Assembly: GCA_040882565.1 (NCBI GenBank) | Contig: JBBEAZ010000037.1 | Location: forward strand, 1-64,000 | Length of the DNA stretch: 64,000 nucleotides | Reading direction: 5' to 3' | Origin: CF-162 sp040882565 | GTDB taxonomy: Bacteria; Chloroflexota; Dehalococcoidia; SM23-28-2; RBG-16-64-32 | Shown: positions 32,570 to 41,854 of the stretch, piece after piece | How positions within the stretch are numbered: position 1 is the first letter of the stretch | Layout: each line of letters opens with the position of its first letter | Notes under the pieces: generated by a model | Database searches by the model: none | The model's input: only the letters and a program-made list of their open reading frames with translations | Told to the model about the DNA's origin: nothing | Translations under genes and position numbers: made by a program

Positions 32570-33403
32570 TTATTCCCTGCTGGCGACAACGAGAAGCCAG
32601 TTGCGGGGCGATTCGGTGATGCCGAGTTCTTCGAAGGCCATGCGGGCGCCCTGCTGGAGGGCATCGGCGCCGGCTTTGAGGGGGACGCCGGGGAGGACGC
32701 CTTCGATCCAGAGGCTGTACTCGCTGATCGCCTCGAAGCCGCTGAGCGGCATCAGGACCTGCATGACTTCCTTGTCGCGCACCTTGAAACCGTTCTCCTT
32801 GAGGAGCTGGATGTACTCGTCTTCGGTGAGGCGGTGGCGGGCTTCGACCCTGGTGCGCTCGGGCATGAGGCCGTACTGACCTTTGAGGACGCGCAGGGCC
32901 TTCATCATCCACTTGCGGTAGAAGAGCTCGGCCTCGGGTGGCTCGGCGCCCATGTAAAACGAGGTGTTGAATGAAAAGGTGCCGTCCTCGCGGAGGGTCT
33001 GCTGGATCTCGTGGAGGACGTGTTCCTTTTCCGATAAGAGGTGGATGGCGTTGCAGAAGAAGACAGCGTCGACGGGTTTCTTGACGAGCTGTGTGAGGCG
33101 CTCGGCGCCGCCCTGGATGAAGCGGACGACGGCGCCGCTGATGTTCTCCAGGTTGCGCCGGGCGTCTTCGAGCGCGGGCGCCGAGGGCTCGACGGCGATC
33201 ACCTCCGCGCCGTTGTTGGCAACGCGCTCGGCTATCAGACGGGTGACCGCGCCGGTGCCGGCGCCAAGATCGACAACCCGCTGGCCGACCTTGAGGTTGG
33301 TGAGCGCAACGAGACGGCGGTTGACCTCCTGGTAGAAGGGATGCTGGGCAAATTTATCCAGCGTGAACCCGGTTTGTCCGGCATCGGCGATGGGTAATGT
33401 CAT
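32570..33403 (-). CDS. Class I SAM-dependent methyltransferase
   Basis: A 277-residue protein with the Rossmann motif I VVDLGAGTGAVTRL (about 42-55) and the following acidic strand VIAVEPSAPAL. The rest matches ubiE/small-molecule methyltransferases; the substrate is not predictable. Its ATG overlaps the coaBC stop (TAATG), so it is the third gene of coaX-coaBC-methyltransferase. It is followed by the GerW-like gene after 49 bases. Confidence 0.85.
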   Translation of the reverse strand: MTLPIADAGQTGFTLDKFAQHPFYQEVNRRLVALTNLKVGQRVVDLGAGTGAVTRLIAERVANNGAEVIAVEPSAPALEDARRNLENISGAVVRFIQGGAERLTQLVKKPVDAVFFCNAIHLLSEKEHVLHEIQQTLREDGTFSFNTSFYMGAEPPEAELFYRKWMMKALRVLKGQYGLMPERTRVEARHRLTEDEYIQLLKENGFKVRDKEVMQVLMPLSGFEAISEYSLWIEGVLPGVPLKAGADALQQGARMAFEELGITESPRNWLLVVASRE

Positions 33404-34608
33404 TAGTCAGCCCCCATCAGCTTTCGCACCCTGTCGAGTATACGCCAGGCCACTTCGTACTTGGTCATCAGCGGCCACTCTTCCTCGTTGCCCCGGGCGT
33501 CGATGACGACGACACGGTTGGTGTCGACGCTGAAGCCGGCGTCGGTGGCGGTGATGTCGTTGGCGACGATGAGGTCGAGGCCCTTGGCGGCGATCTTCGA
33601 GCGGGCGTTTTCGTGGAGGTCCTGGCTCTCGGCAGCGAAGCCTACCTTGACTAGGCCCTGCGGACGGCCGACCTCGGAGAGGATGTCCGGCGTCGGGGCG
33701 AGAGTCAGGGAGAGGGAGTCGCGGCCCGCGCGCTTGATCTTCTCGCCGACGGGCTCGGCGGGCTGGTAGTCGGCGACGGCGGCGGCCATGATCAGCGCGG
33801 AGGCGCCTTCGCACTCGGCGACGACGGCGTCACGCATCTGGGCGGCGCTGCGAACGCGGGCGACGCGGACGCCGTACGGCTCCGGGAGGGCGGTGACGCC
33901 GGCGACGAGGACGACGTCGGCGCCGCGGTCGCGGGCGGCTTCGGCGAGGGCGAAGCCCATCTTGCCGGAGGACTCATTGCCGACGAAGCGGACGGGATCG
34001 ATAGCCTCGCGGGTGCCGCCGGCAGAGACGACCACTTTTTTTCCTGCTAAGTCAGAATTTCTCCCGGCGAGCATTCGGATTGCACCCAAAATAACCGGCA
34101 CCTCGGACATCCGGCCGGTGCCGACCTGGCCCGAGGCGAGCCGGCCTTCCTCCGGGCCGACGAAGGCGACGCCGCGCGATTCGAGAGTGCGGACGTGGTC
34201 CTGGGTGGCGGGGTGCTCCCACATGTGCGGGTCCATGGCCGGGGCGACCAGGATGGGGGCCTTCGTGGCGAGGGCGGTGAGGCTGACCAGGTCCTCGGCT
34301 AGGCCGAGGGCGAGGCGGGCGAGCATCGTGGCGGTGGCGGGAGCGATGACCATGAGCTCGGCTCGCCGGGCGAGGGCGACGTGGAGTTCGGCGATCTCGG
34401 AGGACTCGTCCCACATGTCGTGGTAGGCGCGGCGGCCGGTGACGCTCTGGAAGGTGATGGGCGCGACGAAGCGGGTGGCTTCGGGCGTCATCGCGACGTC
34501 GACGACGGCGCCAGCCTGGGTGAGCTTGCTCGCCAGGTCGGGGGCCTTGTAGGCAGCAATGCTGCCGGTGACGCCCAGGACGATCGGCTTATCGGTCAGG
34601 TTGTACAT
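33403..34608 (-). CDS. coaBC: Phosphopantothenoylcysteine synthetase/decarboxylase
   Basis: A 401-residue bifunctional enzyme. The N-terminal FMN-binding CoaC half shows GVTGSIAAYKAPDLASKL and the APAMDPHMWEHPATQ loop; the C-terminal CoaB half (from about 200) has KVVVSAGGTREAIDPVRF and KVGFAAESQD. It joins phosphopantothenate to cysteine and decarboxylates the product. It follows coaX by one base on the same strand and precedes a methyltransferase, so these genes form a CoA operon. Confidence 0.93.
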   Translation of the reverse strand: MYNLTDKPIVLGVTGSIAAYKAPDLASKLTQAGAVVDVAMTPEATRFVAPITFQSVTGRRAYHDMWDESSEIAELHVALARRAELMVIAPATATMLARLALGLAEDLVSLTALATKAPILVAPAMDPHMWEHPATQDHVRTLESRGVAFVGPEEGRLASGQVGTGRMSEVPVILGAIRMLAGRNSDLAGKKVVVSAGGTREAIDPVRFVGNESSGKMGFALAEAARDRGADVVLVAGVTALPEPYGVRVARVRSAAQMRDAVVAECEGASALIMAAAVADYQPAEPVGEKIKRAGRDSLSLTLAPTPDILSEVGRPQGLVKVGFAAESQDLHENARSKIAAKGLDLIVANDITATDAGFSVDTNRVVVIDARGNEEEWPLMTKYEVAWRILDRVRKLMGAD

Positions 34609-34609
34609 G

Positions 34610-35377
34610 CTAAGAACGGTTGAGTTCGTAGATTAGACGCAGGCCGGTGAGCGTCAGTTGCGTATCGACCTTATCGATCACGTTCGTCTCCCGGGCGATG
34701 ATCTCCGCCCAGCCGCCGGTGCCGATGACGGTGGCCTGACCACCGAGCTCCTCTTTGATGCGGGCGACAATGCCCTCTACCAGACCTACGTACCCGAAAA
34801 GGATACCAGACTGGATCGCACCGACCGTATTGCGCCCAATAGCGGTCTTGGGGCGCTCTAGCTCGACGCGGGAGAGCTTGGCAGCGCGGCGGAAGAGCGC
34901 TTCGGAGGCGATGCCGAGCCCGGGAGCGATGGCGCCACCGAGGTAGTCGCCGGCGGCGTCGATGGCGTCGAAGACGGTGGCAGTGCCGAGGTCCACCACG
35001 ATCAGCGGCGGGCCGTAGAGCTTGATCGCGGCTACGGCGTCGGCGACGCGGTCAGCGCCGACTTCGCGCGGAGAGTCGTAGAGGATGCGGAGGCCGGTGC
35101 GAACGCCGGCGGTGACGTGGAGAGGAGTGATCTTGAAATAGCGTTTGCAGATCTGCTCGAAGACCGGCTCGAGGTCAGGGACGACGCAGGCCATGACGGC
35201 CTCGGTGATGTCGTTCGGCGGAATTGATTCGTGCTGGAGGAGGGTGAGGATGATGACGCCGTACTCGTCGGGCAGGCGTTCCATATCGGTGGCGAAGCGC
35301 CAGGTGGTGACGAGTTTTTCGCCGTCGAAAATACCGAGGGTTACGTTGGTGTTGCCGACGTCCATCGTAAGAAGCAT
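34610..35377 (-). CDS. coaX: Type III pantothenate kinase
   Basis: A 255-residue CoaX: DVGNTNVTLGIF at the N-terminus is the phosphate-binding ASKHA motif, GADRVADAVAA and VVDLGTATVFDAI are the pantothenate/ATP site, and GGWAEIIARET closes the fold. It phosphorylates pantothenate, the first step to CoA. TATAAT on the minus strand (35407-35412) is 29 bases from its ATG, with a GGAG between, so this leader is short but present. First gene of the coaX-coaBC-methyltransferase operon, divergent from dnaA. Confidence 0.92.
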   Translation of the reverse strand: MLLTMDVGNTNVTLGIFDGEKLVTTWRFATDMERLPDEYGVIILTLLQHESIPPNDITEAVMACVVPDLEPVFEQICKRYFKITPLHVTAGVRTGLRILYDSPREVGADRVADAVAAIKLYGPPLIVVDLGTATVFDAIDAAGDYLGGAIAPGLGIASEALFRRAAKLSRVELERPKTAIGRNTVGAIQSGILFGYVGLVEGIVARIKEELGGQATVIGTGGWAEIIARETNVIDKVDTQLTLTGLRLIYELNRS

Positions 35378-35498
35378 AGAGGGGTCTCCGGACGGGAAGT
35401 GCCGTCATTATATGCGGGCAAAAAATGGGCCAGCAAGCGCGTCAATCTTTACCAGTTCGGAAAGGGATGGAGTCCACGCCCTCGTTAACATAAAATCA

Positions 35499-35528
35499 TT
35501 GACGGCCTTGACTAGCCCCTGCTATGTT
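35499..35528 (+). promoter_or_regulatory. Probable dnaA promoter
   Basis: TTGACG (35499-35504) and TATGTT (35523-35528) are separated by 18 bases. A TCATCCACA at 35561-35569, one mismatch from the DnaA box TTATCCACA, lies between the expected start of transcription and dnaA and could allow self-repression. Confidence 0.45.
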
Positions 35529-35582
35529 GCCGTGCATCCGCTCCGCCACATCACTTCACTTCATCCACACGGAGGCACCCAG

Positions 35583-36983
35583 ATGGCAGACCCAACTGCG
35601 CAACGCGTATGGGATACTGCCCTCGGCCAGCTCCAGATCCATGTCACGAGGCCGAACTACGACACGTGGCTTAAGGATACAAGGGGTCTAAGGTACGAGG
35701 ACGGTATGTTCATCGTGGGGGTCCCGACGGAATTCGTGAAGGAGTGGCTGGGAACACGTATGAGGGGGATCGTATCCCAGACTGTTGGTGGCATCTTGGG
35801 CACGCCAACCGAGATCTCGTTCGAGATCATCGGCACCAACATGAACGGGAACGGCGCGGCACACGTGAACGGCACTGGAAACGGCAACGGACGCACTGCG
35901 GCCGGGACCGCAGAGATGCCGCTTTCCGAGCAATCGCCGGTACATTCCCTGATCACGAGCCCGCTGCTCAAACAGCGGCTCAACCCCCGCTACACCTTCC
36001 GCACATTCGTTGTCGCGGACTCCAATCGAATAGCGGCTGCGGCTGCCCTTGCGGCAGCCGAGAGGCCGGGCGAGGACTACAATCCTCTCTTTATCTACAG
36101 CAGTCCGGGGCTGGGGAAGACTCACCTCTTGCAGGCGATCGCCCTGCGCGCCGGGCAGCTGAGCATCAACGCGCTCTACGTCACTTCCGAGCAGTTCGTC
36201 AACGACTTCGTCACCTCGATCGCCCAGGGTCGCGGGGACGAGTTCCGCCGGCGCTACCGCTCGGTCCAGCTTCTGCTGGTGGACGACGTGCAGTTCCTGG
36301 CCTCGAAGGGGCGGTCGCAGGAGGAGTTCTTCTACACCTTCAACGACCTTCACTCTAACGGCTGCCAGATGGTCATCGCGGGAGACCGGCCACCGGCTTC
36401 GATCCCCGGAATGGAGGCGCGGATGTCCTCCCGCTTCCAGTGGGGACTGATTGCCGACATCCAGCCGCCCGACGAAGAGACCCGCGTCGCGATACTGCAG
36501 GCGAAAGCCCGCGACCAACGCGTCGACATGCCAGCCGACGTCATGCACTACCTCGCGGACCGCGTCCGCGACAACATCCGGGCCCTTGAGGGCTGCCTGA
36601 ACCGCGTAGTCGCTTACGCCCGGCTCACACGCAGCGCGATAAGCCTGGAAGTCGCACAGAAGGCGCTTGCAGCGCTAACACCGGCGGTCGCCGCGCCGGT
36701 TGACCCGCAGGCGATCCTGGAGGCTGTCTCCGCTTACTTTGGTGTGCCAGTGGCGGCTATCACCGGCAAGAGCCGGTCGAAGCAGATCGCCGAGGCCCGC
36801 CACGTGGCGATGTACCTGATGCGAGAAGACGGGGAACTCGCGCTCAAACAGGTCGGCCTCCTCCTCGGTCACCGCGACCACTCGACGGTGATCCACGGCG
36901 TGCAGAAGATTGGACACGCCGTAATCTCGGACCAGCGGCTGAGCGCCCAATTGTCCGAGATCAGGGGAAACGTTTCCCACTAA
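35583..36983 (+). CDS. dnaA: Chromosomal replication initiator DnaA
   Basis: A 466-residue DnaA with all four domains: domain I (about 1-75, QLQIHVTRPNYDTWL), a Gly/Asn-rich linker (domain II, 85-120), the AAA+ domain III with Walker A SPGLGKTHLL and Walker B LLLVDDVQFL, and the DNA-binding domain IV ending in the signature HRDHSTVIHGVQKI. It melts oriC and loads the helicase. ATG 35583 is the start because domain I begins there and GGAGG lies 9 bases before. Unlike in most bacteria, dnaN is not next to it; obg and nadD follow. Confidence 0.95.
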   Translation: MADPTAQRVWDTALGQLQIHVTRPNYDTWLKDTRGLRYEDGMFIVGVPTEFVKEWLGTRMRGIVSQTVGGILGTPTEISFEIIGTNMNGNGAAHVNGTGNGNGRTAAGTAEMPLSEQSPVHSLITSPLLKQRLNPRYTFRTFVVADSNRIAAAAALAAAERPGEDYNPLFIYSSPGLGKTHLLQAIALRAGQLSINALYVTSEQFVNDFVTSIAQGRGDEFRRRYRSVQLLLVDDVQFLASKGRSQEEFFYTFNDLHSNGCQMVIAGDRPPASIPGMEARMSSRFQWGLIADIQPPDEETRVAILQAKARDQRVDMPADVMHYLADRVRDNIRALEGCLNRVVAYARLTRSAISLEVAQKALAALTPAVAAPVDPQAILEAVSAYFGVPVAAITGKSRSKQIAEARHVAMYLMREDGELALKQVGLLLGHRDHSTVIHGVQKIGHAVISDQRLSAQLSEIRGNVSH

Positions 36984-37014
36984 GAAGCCAACAAACCATC
37001 CACGAAGCTTAACA

Positions 37015-37049
37015 AGACCGGGGGCTGGCCACGAAGCTGCCCCCGGTCT
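37015..37049 (+). terminator. Terminator-like hairpin after dnaA
   Basis: AGACCGGGGGC (37015-37025) pairs perfectly with GCCCCCGGTCT (37039-37049) across a 13-base loop. The tail after it is only weakly T-rich. A TTATCCCCA at 37133-37141 is one base from a DnaA box; no cluster of boxes is visible in 36984-37231. Confidence 0.6.
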
Positions 37050-37219
37050 CTGCTTGTAATGCTGGTGTTACGGAAAGTGCCGGGACGGTTACTCCACGCC
37101 AATCCACCGGGTCGGGCGCAAAGGCGAACAGCTTATCCCCAGCACGGGAGAGCACGCCGCCAACAGGTTCAACACCACTACTACGACTACTGCGAAGCAG
37201 TATCTATTAGTCTCCTATC

Positions 37220-37225
37220 TATAAT
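37220..37225 (+). promoter_or_regulatory. -10 box of obg, leaderless spacing
   Basis: TATAAT with six bases to the GTG at 37232 and no SD between them. Confidence 0.55.
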
Positions 37226-37231
37226 GGATTA

Positions 37232-38521
37232 GTGATAGACCGGATACAGCTGACGTTGAAAGGTGGAGACGGCGGCAACGGCGTCGTCAGTTTCCGCCGA
37301 GAGAAGTACATCCCGAGAGGCGGGCCGGACGGTGGTGACGGCGGCAACGGCGGTAACGTCGTGATCGTTGCGAGCCGGTCACACCGCCACCTTCAGGAAT
37401 TGGGCAGACGCCGGATGTACAAGGCGCCGCGGGGCCAGCACGGCCAGGGGTCGGACAAGTCCGGTCGCCGCGGCGAAGACCTGATCCTCAAGGTGCCAGT
37501 TGGCACGCAGGTGACGGCGGTGGGCGAAGACGGCGAGGAGAAGCTGATCGCGGACCTGACCGAGGAGGGCCAGTCGGTCGTAGCCGCGCGGAGCGGGATC
37601 GGCGGCTGGGGGAACGCGCGATTCGCGACTTCGACGCATCGCGCGCCGCGAATCGCGCAGAGCGGACAGAAGGGCCAGGAAGTAACTGTGAGGCTGGACC
37701 TGAAGCTGCTGGCGGACGTCGGGCTGGCGGGTCTGCCGAACGCCGGGAAGTCGACGCTGCTAACGGCGATGTCGGCGGCGCGGCCGCGGATCGGCGCATA
37801 CCCGTTCACGACTCTGGAACCCCATCTCGGGGTCGTCGACGTCGGCTGGGAGCGCTTCGTGGCGGCAGACATCCCGGGGTTGATTGAGGGTGCGCACGAG
37901 GGAGCCGGCCTGGGGCTGGAGTTTCTGCGCCACGTCGAGCGGACGAGGCTATTGGTCCATTTGCTGGACGGCAGCCGCGAAGACCCCTGGGCGGATATGG
38001 AGACGGTGAACCGGGAGCTGAGCGAGTACGGGCAGGGCCTCCACGAGCGACCGCAGATGGTAGTCGTGAACAAGATCGACATCCCGGAGGTGGCTGCAGC
38101 CAGAGACGAGATAGAGTCGGAGTTCCGGGCGCGTGGGCTCGAGCCGCTGTTTATCTCGGCGGCATCGGGCGAGGGCGTCGAGTCGCTGGTGAAGGCGATG
38201 GCGACGAGCCTGCACGAGATGGATGAGGTGGAGAGGGCGAGGTTGGCGGACGCCCCCGAGGTGGTGGTGCCAGTGTTGCGGCCGGCGGAGCGCAAAGGCG
38301 ACGTGAAGGTGCGGCACGAGGGCAAGGCCTACCGGATCGAGGGCGACCGGGCGGTTGCCTTCGCGGAGATGATGCCGCTGCATACGGAGGAAGGGCGCGC
38401 GGAGTTGTGGCGGCGGTTTGTGCGCTGGGGCGTCGTCTCGGCGCTGAAGCGGGCAGGGGCGAAGCGAGGGGACCGTGTGCGGCTCGGCCAGGTCGACCTG
38501 GAGATGGAGTTGATCGATTGA
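37232..38521 (+). CDS. obg: GTPase Obg
   Basis: A 429-residue Obg protein: the Gly-rich Obg fold (KGGDGGNGVVSFRREKY), the G domain with GLPNAGKSTLL and VVNKIDIPE, and a C-terminal OCT domain of about 80 residues. It is a ribosome-associated GTPase linking growth to stress and replication. GTG 37232 is the family start, six bases after a TATAAT box. nadD overlaps its stop by four bases, so the pair is one transcript; both follow dnaA after 248 bases. Confidence 0.95.
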   Translation: MIDRIQLTLKGGDGGNGVVSFRREKYIPRGGPDGGDGGNGGNVVIVASRSHRHLQELGRRRMYKAPRGQHGQGSDKSGRRGEDLILKVPVGTQVTAVGEDGEEKLIADLTEEGQSVVAARSGIGGWGNARFATSTHRAPRIAQSGQKGQEVTVRLDLKLLADVGLAGLPNAGKSTLLTAMSAARPRIGAYPFTTLEPHLGVVDVGWERFVAADIPGLIEGAHEGAGLGLEFLRHVERTRLLVHLLDGSREDPWADMETVNRELSEYGQGLHERPQMVVVNKIDIPEVAAARDEIESEFRARGLEPLFISAASGEGVESLVKAMATSLHEMDEVERARLADAPEVVVPVLRPAERKGDVKVRHEGKAYRIEGDRAVAFAEMMPLHTEEGRAELWRRFVRWGVVSALKRAGAKRGDRVRLGQVDLEMELID

Positions 38522-39120
38522 GGCTGGGTGTCCTCGGCGGGACGTTCGACCCGGTCCACCTGGGGCACCTGGTGCTGGCGGAGACGGCCCGCGCGGAGCT
38601 GGCGCTGGACAGAGTGGTGTTCGTGCCGACCGGGTATTCGTGGCGCAAGGCGGGGCGCGAGATGTTGCCGGCGGAACAGCGCTGCGAGATGGTGCGCCTG
38701 GCGATCGCCGGCGATCCCCACTTCGAGCTGTCGACGCTGGAAGTCGACCGCGAGGGACCGTCCTACAGCGAGGTAACGTTGGAGGCGCTGGCGGAGGAGA
38801 ACCCGGGCGCGCAGCTTTTCTTCATCCTCGGCCGGGACGCGCTGGCCGATCTACCGAACTGGCACGCCCCTGAGCGCATCGTCGAGCTGGCGACGCTGGC
38901 AGTGGCCACGCGCGTCAAAGAGGGAGCAACAGCAGCCCCTGAGGCGGCGCTCGGTGACCTGCGCGCGCACATCGTCTGGCTGGAGATGCCGGCCATCGCG
39001 ATCAGCGCGACGGGGATCCGCGAACGGGTGCGCGCCGGGCGCTCGATCCGCTACCTGGTGCCGGATGCCGTGGCGGAATACATCGCGGCGCACGGGCTAT
39101 ACCGCGGCGACGGATTATGA
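38518..39120 (+). CDS. nadD: Nicotinate-nucleotide adenylyltransferase
   Basis: A 200-residue NadD with GVLGGTFDPVHLGHL (the nucleotidyltransferase GxFxPxHxGH motif) and a C-terminal ISATGIRERVRAGRSIRYLVP. It makes deamido-NAD from nicotinate mononucleotide. The start is TTG 38518, overlapping the obg stop as TTGA; the frame is open upstream but homology begins at RLGVLGG. Expressed with obg. Confidence 0.92.
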   Translation: MRLGVLGGTFDPVHLGHLVLAETARAELALDRVVFVPTGYSWRKAGREMLPAEQRCEMVRLAIAGDPHFELSTLEVDREGPSYSEVTLEALAEENPGAQLFFILGRDALADLPNWHAPERIVELATLAVATRVKEGATAAPEAALGDLRAHIVWLEMPAIAISATGIRERVRAGRSIRYLVPDAVAEYIAAHGLYRGDGL

Positions 39121-39220
39121 ACAAATTCGTGTCTATCGCCTAACGCCCGGCATTCCTATACTTCGGCCAGCAACCCGACCTGCGGGGCACCGACGCCCTG
39201 GCGTTCAGTAAGGAGACAAC

Positions 39221-40033
39221 ATGATTCGCAGGCTATGGTGGGCCATGGCGTTCGCGGCGCTGGCGGCGTTCTCGCTCGTGGTGGTTGCGTGCGGCGACGA
39301 TGACGACGGCGGCGAAGCAAGCGCCGAAGAGATCGCCGCCCTCGAAGAAACAGTGACGCGGATAGTCGAGACTGATCCGACCGACGAGGCCGCCGTTGAC
39401 TACTGGTTGGCGCACTATACAGAGAGGGCGTTCGAGGTCATAGGCTTCGCGGACGCGGAGGAGTGCAGAGCGGCCGTGGACGACTGCATCGGCGAGCCGA
39501 GCACCGTGGAGAGCATCAGGGATACCGAGATCTCCGGGGACTCCGCAAGCGCTGTGGTTTCCACAAGCGACGGCGACGTGACGCTTGTACTCTTTGAAAA
39601 GGAAAGCGACGAATGGCTCGTGGACGGATTCGGCACCGCGGCTGAGATCCCGGCCGGAGTCAGCGAGATCGAAGTATCTGCGGTGGACTACGCGTACGAC
39701 TGGGACGATGAGGAGGTCACCGACGGCAACGTCGCGTTCAGCATGACGAACGACGGCGAAGAACTCCACATGATGCAGGTATCCAAGACCACGGATGACT
39801 TCGATATCGACGCGATGATCGCGTCTCTCGAGACGCTGGAGCCGGACGCGCTCCCGGACGGTGTGGAGGCTGATGTGGGGTTTGGCATCGCGTCGCCGGG
39901 CGCGACCGCCAACGTGGTATTCGAAGAGCAGCTGGAACCGGGAAACTATGTCTTTCTGTGCTTCATCCCTGACGACGAGGGCACGTCGCATCTAGAACTC
40001 GGCATGCACTCGGAGTTCACGGTTCCGGAGTAG
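39221..40033 (+). CDS. Lipoprotein with an NTF2-like and a cupredoxin-like domain
   Basis: A 270-residue lipoprotein: lipobox LVVVAC followed by GDDDDGG, an NTF2/DUF4878-like domain (about 35-145, with two Cys in ADAEECRAAVDDC), and a C-terminal cupredoxin-like domain (about 150-270). Possible copper ligands are His in LHMMQV and Cys, His, Met in LCFIPDDEGTSHLELGMH, with wider spacing than in classical type 1 sites. It probably works outside the membrane. It is alone between nadD and a leftward pair. Confidence 0.72.
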   Translation: MIRRLWWAMAFAALAAFSLVVVACGDDDDGGEASAEEIAALEETVTRIVETDPTDEAAVDYWLAHYTERAFEVIGFADAEECRAAVDDCIGEPSTVESIRDTEISGDSASAVVSTSDGDVTLVLFEKESDEWLVDGFGTAAEIPAGVSEIEVSAVDYAYDWDDEEVTDGNVAFSMTNDGEELHMMQVSKTTDDFDIDAMIASLETLEPDALPDGVEADVGFGIASPGATANVVFEEQLEPGNYVFLCFIPDDEGTSHLELGMHSEFTVPE

Positions 40034-40086
40034 GAACGGACAGAGCGAATTTGAGGCCCGGGCGGAGAGCCGGGGCCTCTTCGCGT

Positions 40087-40527
40087 CTATAGCGCGTAGG
40101 TGAGGCGGATTTTCGCACCCTGCGCGGCCGCCCAGTCGGCCATCTCGGCGAGCTCGCGGAGGCGGTCAGGGAGTTCGGGGAGGGCGGAGGTGAGGTCGCG
40201 CAACTCCTCTGTGTCGTCGATGGCGGCGGCAACCTGGCGGGCGGACTCGGCGAGAGGGCCGGGTTCTTGCCACAGGCGATCGAGGAGCTCTGCTTCGCCG
40301 GCGCTCTCGGCGGCGGCGTCGCCGAAGTTGAGGAGGGGCGCCATGCCGATGCGCAGGCGGCGCTTGACGAGGCTGGAGGCTTTGGCGAGCGGGTGATCGG
40401 CGCCGTAGCGCTCGGAGTGAGCCATCGAGATGAAGTAAACGATGTCGCCGGAGTCGCCGAGGAAGTCGACGGGGGGATCGCCGGCGGTGGTCTCGACGAT
40501 GAGGATGGTCGGCGAAGCGTCAGGCAT
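40087..40527 (-). CDS. Hypothetical protein co-translated with a methyltransferase
   Basis: A 146-residue soluble protein with no domain I recognise. Residues 1-40 are beta-rich (ILIVETTAGDPPVDFLG), the rest helical and acidic. It starts inside the end of the methyltransferase gene (eight-base overlap), so the two are made together. No other context. Confidence 0.55.
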   Translation of the reverse strand: MPDASPTILIVETTAGDPPVDFLGDSGDIVYFISMAHSERYGADHPLAKASSLVKRRLRIGMAPLLNFGDAAAESAGEAELLDRLWQEPGPLAESARQVAAAIDDTEELRDLTSALPELPDRLRELAEMADWAAAQGAKIRLTYAL

Positions 40528-41200
40528 CGGGGCGCCGCCATGCCAGCGCGACGGCCGGCCGTTGGACGAATGACAGATCCCATCGCTCGTCGGTTGTTAA
40601 CCGCTCGGCATAGGCGCGGATGTCATCACGCCAGGACGGCCCGGCAAACAACGACCAGTCGATCGGCGACTCGCCGGTGACGGCGTGCTCCAGAAGGAAC
40701 CAGTTCGACATGACGAGAAGGCCACCCGGCCGCACGATATCTGCCAGCCGCTCGTAGTATCGTGGTTGCGCCGCGAACCAGCCGTCATCGTGAACCAGGT
40801 CATAAGTCCCATCTAGCGACGCCAAGATGTCTTCGCCTTCACCTTCGAATGCCTGAAGGCGATCGGACAGCCCGTACCTGCCGGCGTGACTCCGAATTGA
40901 GGCAACGTGCTCTGGAAAGCGGTCGATCGTCTCGACGGACCCGCCGGAAGTCGCCAGCCAGAGGGCGCTGTAGCCGAGGCCGCCACCGATTTCCAATATC
41001 CGGCGAGCTGTCACGGCCCTCGCGATCGTCACCACAACGCGCATCTTCAGCATGTCTGACGGGTAGACGCCGCATTCCTGCTCCCCGCCGGCCAGGAGCT
41101 TCGCGTGGGCGACGCGGTGCAGATCGGAAGCGATGCGTACCTCCGCGAAAGGATCTTCGCCATACAGGTTGATCAGGTATTCGCTGAACCGGTCGGGCAT
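40520..41200 (-). CDS. O-methyltransferase-like SAM enzyme
   Basis: A 226-residue protein of the catechol O-methyltransferase-like group (family 3): motif I RILEIGGGLGYSALWLA, the acidic GSVETIDRFPEHV, and VHDDGWFAAQPRYYE, where a metal-binding Asp is expected. The substrate is unknown. It overlaps the next gene by eight bases and follows the toxin gene on the same strand after 25 bases, with no shared promoter visible. Confidence 0.8.
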   Translation of the reverse strand: MPDRFSEYLINLYGEDPFAEVRIASDLHRVAHAKLLAGGEQECGVYPSDMLKMRVVVTIARAVTARRILEIGGGLGYSALWLATSGGSVETIDRFPEHVASIRSHAGRYGLSDRLQAFEGEGEDILASLDGTYDLVHDDGWFAAQPRYYERLADIVRPGGLLVMSNWFLLEHAVTGESPIDWSLFAGPSWRDDIRAYAERLTTDERWDLSFVQRPAVALAWRRPDA

Positions 41201-41225
41201 CAGGGGCCAGTATACGGGCGGCGCG

Positions 41226-41615
41226 CTACCAGATGACTTCGACGTCGTACTGGGCGATGTGGCGATCGGATGTGACGATGGCGAACCGTTCAGCTTGTGC
41301 CTGCGCGACCATCATCCGATCGAATGGATCACGGTGGATGGCGGGCAGGCTCGCCGCGTGGAAGGCGTGTTCCATGGTGATCACCAGCGGGAGGAACCCG
41401 TAGTGCGCCATCCTCGCGACGACGTAACGATCAGGTGGCTGATCCAAGGCGGGTACGCGCTGTTGGGCGAATTTGATCGAGAGTTCCCAGGCGGCCGCGA
41501 CACTGAGGTAAATCTGATTGTCGCGATCTATGATGACGGAGCGCGCAGTGTCTCCGAGCCGGTGGTCGTCTGCGCAAAACCAGAGAAACGCGTTGGTGTC
41601 GAGCAGCGCTCTCAC
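41226..41615 (-). CDS. PIN-domain toxin (VapC-like)
   Basis: A 129-residue PIN nuclease: the opening RALLDTNAFLWF carries the first acidic residue, AAWELSIKFA the second, and PFDRMMVAQAQ and a final VTSDRHIA the rest of the site. It should cleave RNA, often tRNA or rRNA, in its toxin role. It overlaps its antitoxin gene by four bases and shares its operator. No downstream gene depends on it. Confidence 0.87.
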   Translation of the reverse strand: MRALLDTNAFLWFCADDHRLGDTARSVIIDRDNQIYLSVAAAWELSIKFAQQRVPALDQPPDRYVVARMAHYGFLPLVITMEHAFHAASLPAIHRDPFDRMMVAQAQAERFAIVTSDRHIAQYDVEVIW

Positions 41616-41848
41616 ATGTATTCTTCGAATTCGGGAAGCGGATCATCCCAGTCGTCACCGATGAAGACCTTCCCGCGGTCGATTCCGGGAACACGGTCGC
41701 CGCGCTCGTGATATCGAGCCAGTACGGCTACGGGCTTCCCAGCCCTGGCGATAACAATGCGCTCGCCGGCGAGGACGCGCTCGATGAGCTTCGAGAAGTG
41801 GGTCTTCGCTTCGTGGATGTTGACGACTGTTTGTTCGCTGATAGCCAT
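41612..41848 (-). CDS. Phd/YefM-type antitoxin of the PIN toxin
   Basis: A 78-residue antitoxin. The N-terminal part (VVNIHEAKTHFSKLIERVL, ERIVIARAGKPVAVL) is the DNA-binding Phd/YefM fold, and the C-terminal acidic tail (DDWDDPLPEFEEYM) should bind and block the toxin. It overlaps the toxin gene by four bases. A 22-bp palindrome lies between the -35 and -10 boxes, and CATACT is six bases before its ATG, so expression is probably self-repressed and leaderless. Confidence 0.88.
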   Translation of the reverse strand: MAISEQTVVNIHEAKTHFSKLIERVLAGERIVIARAGKPVAVLARYHERGDRVPGIDRGKVFIGDDWDDPLPEFEEYM

Positions 41849-41854
41849 ACGAGC

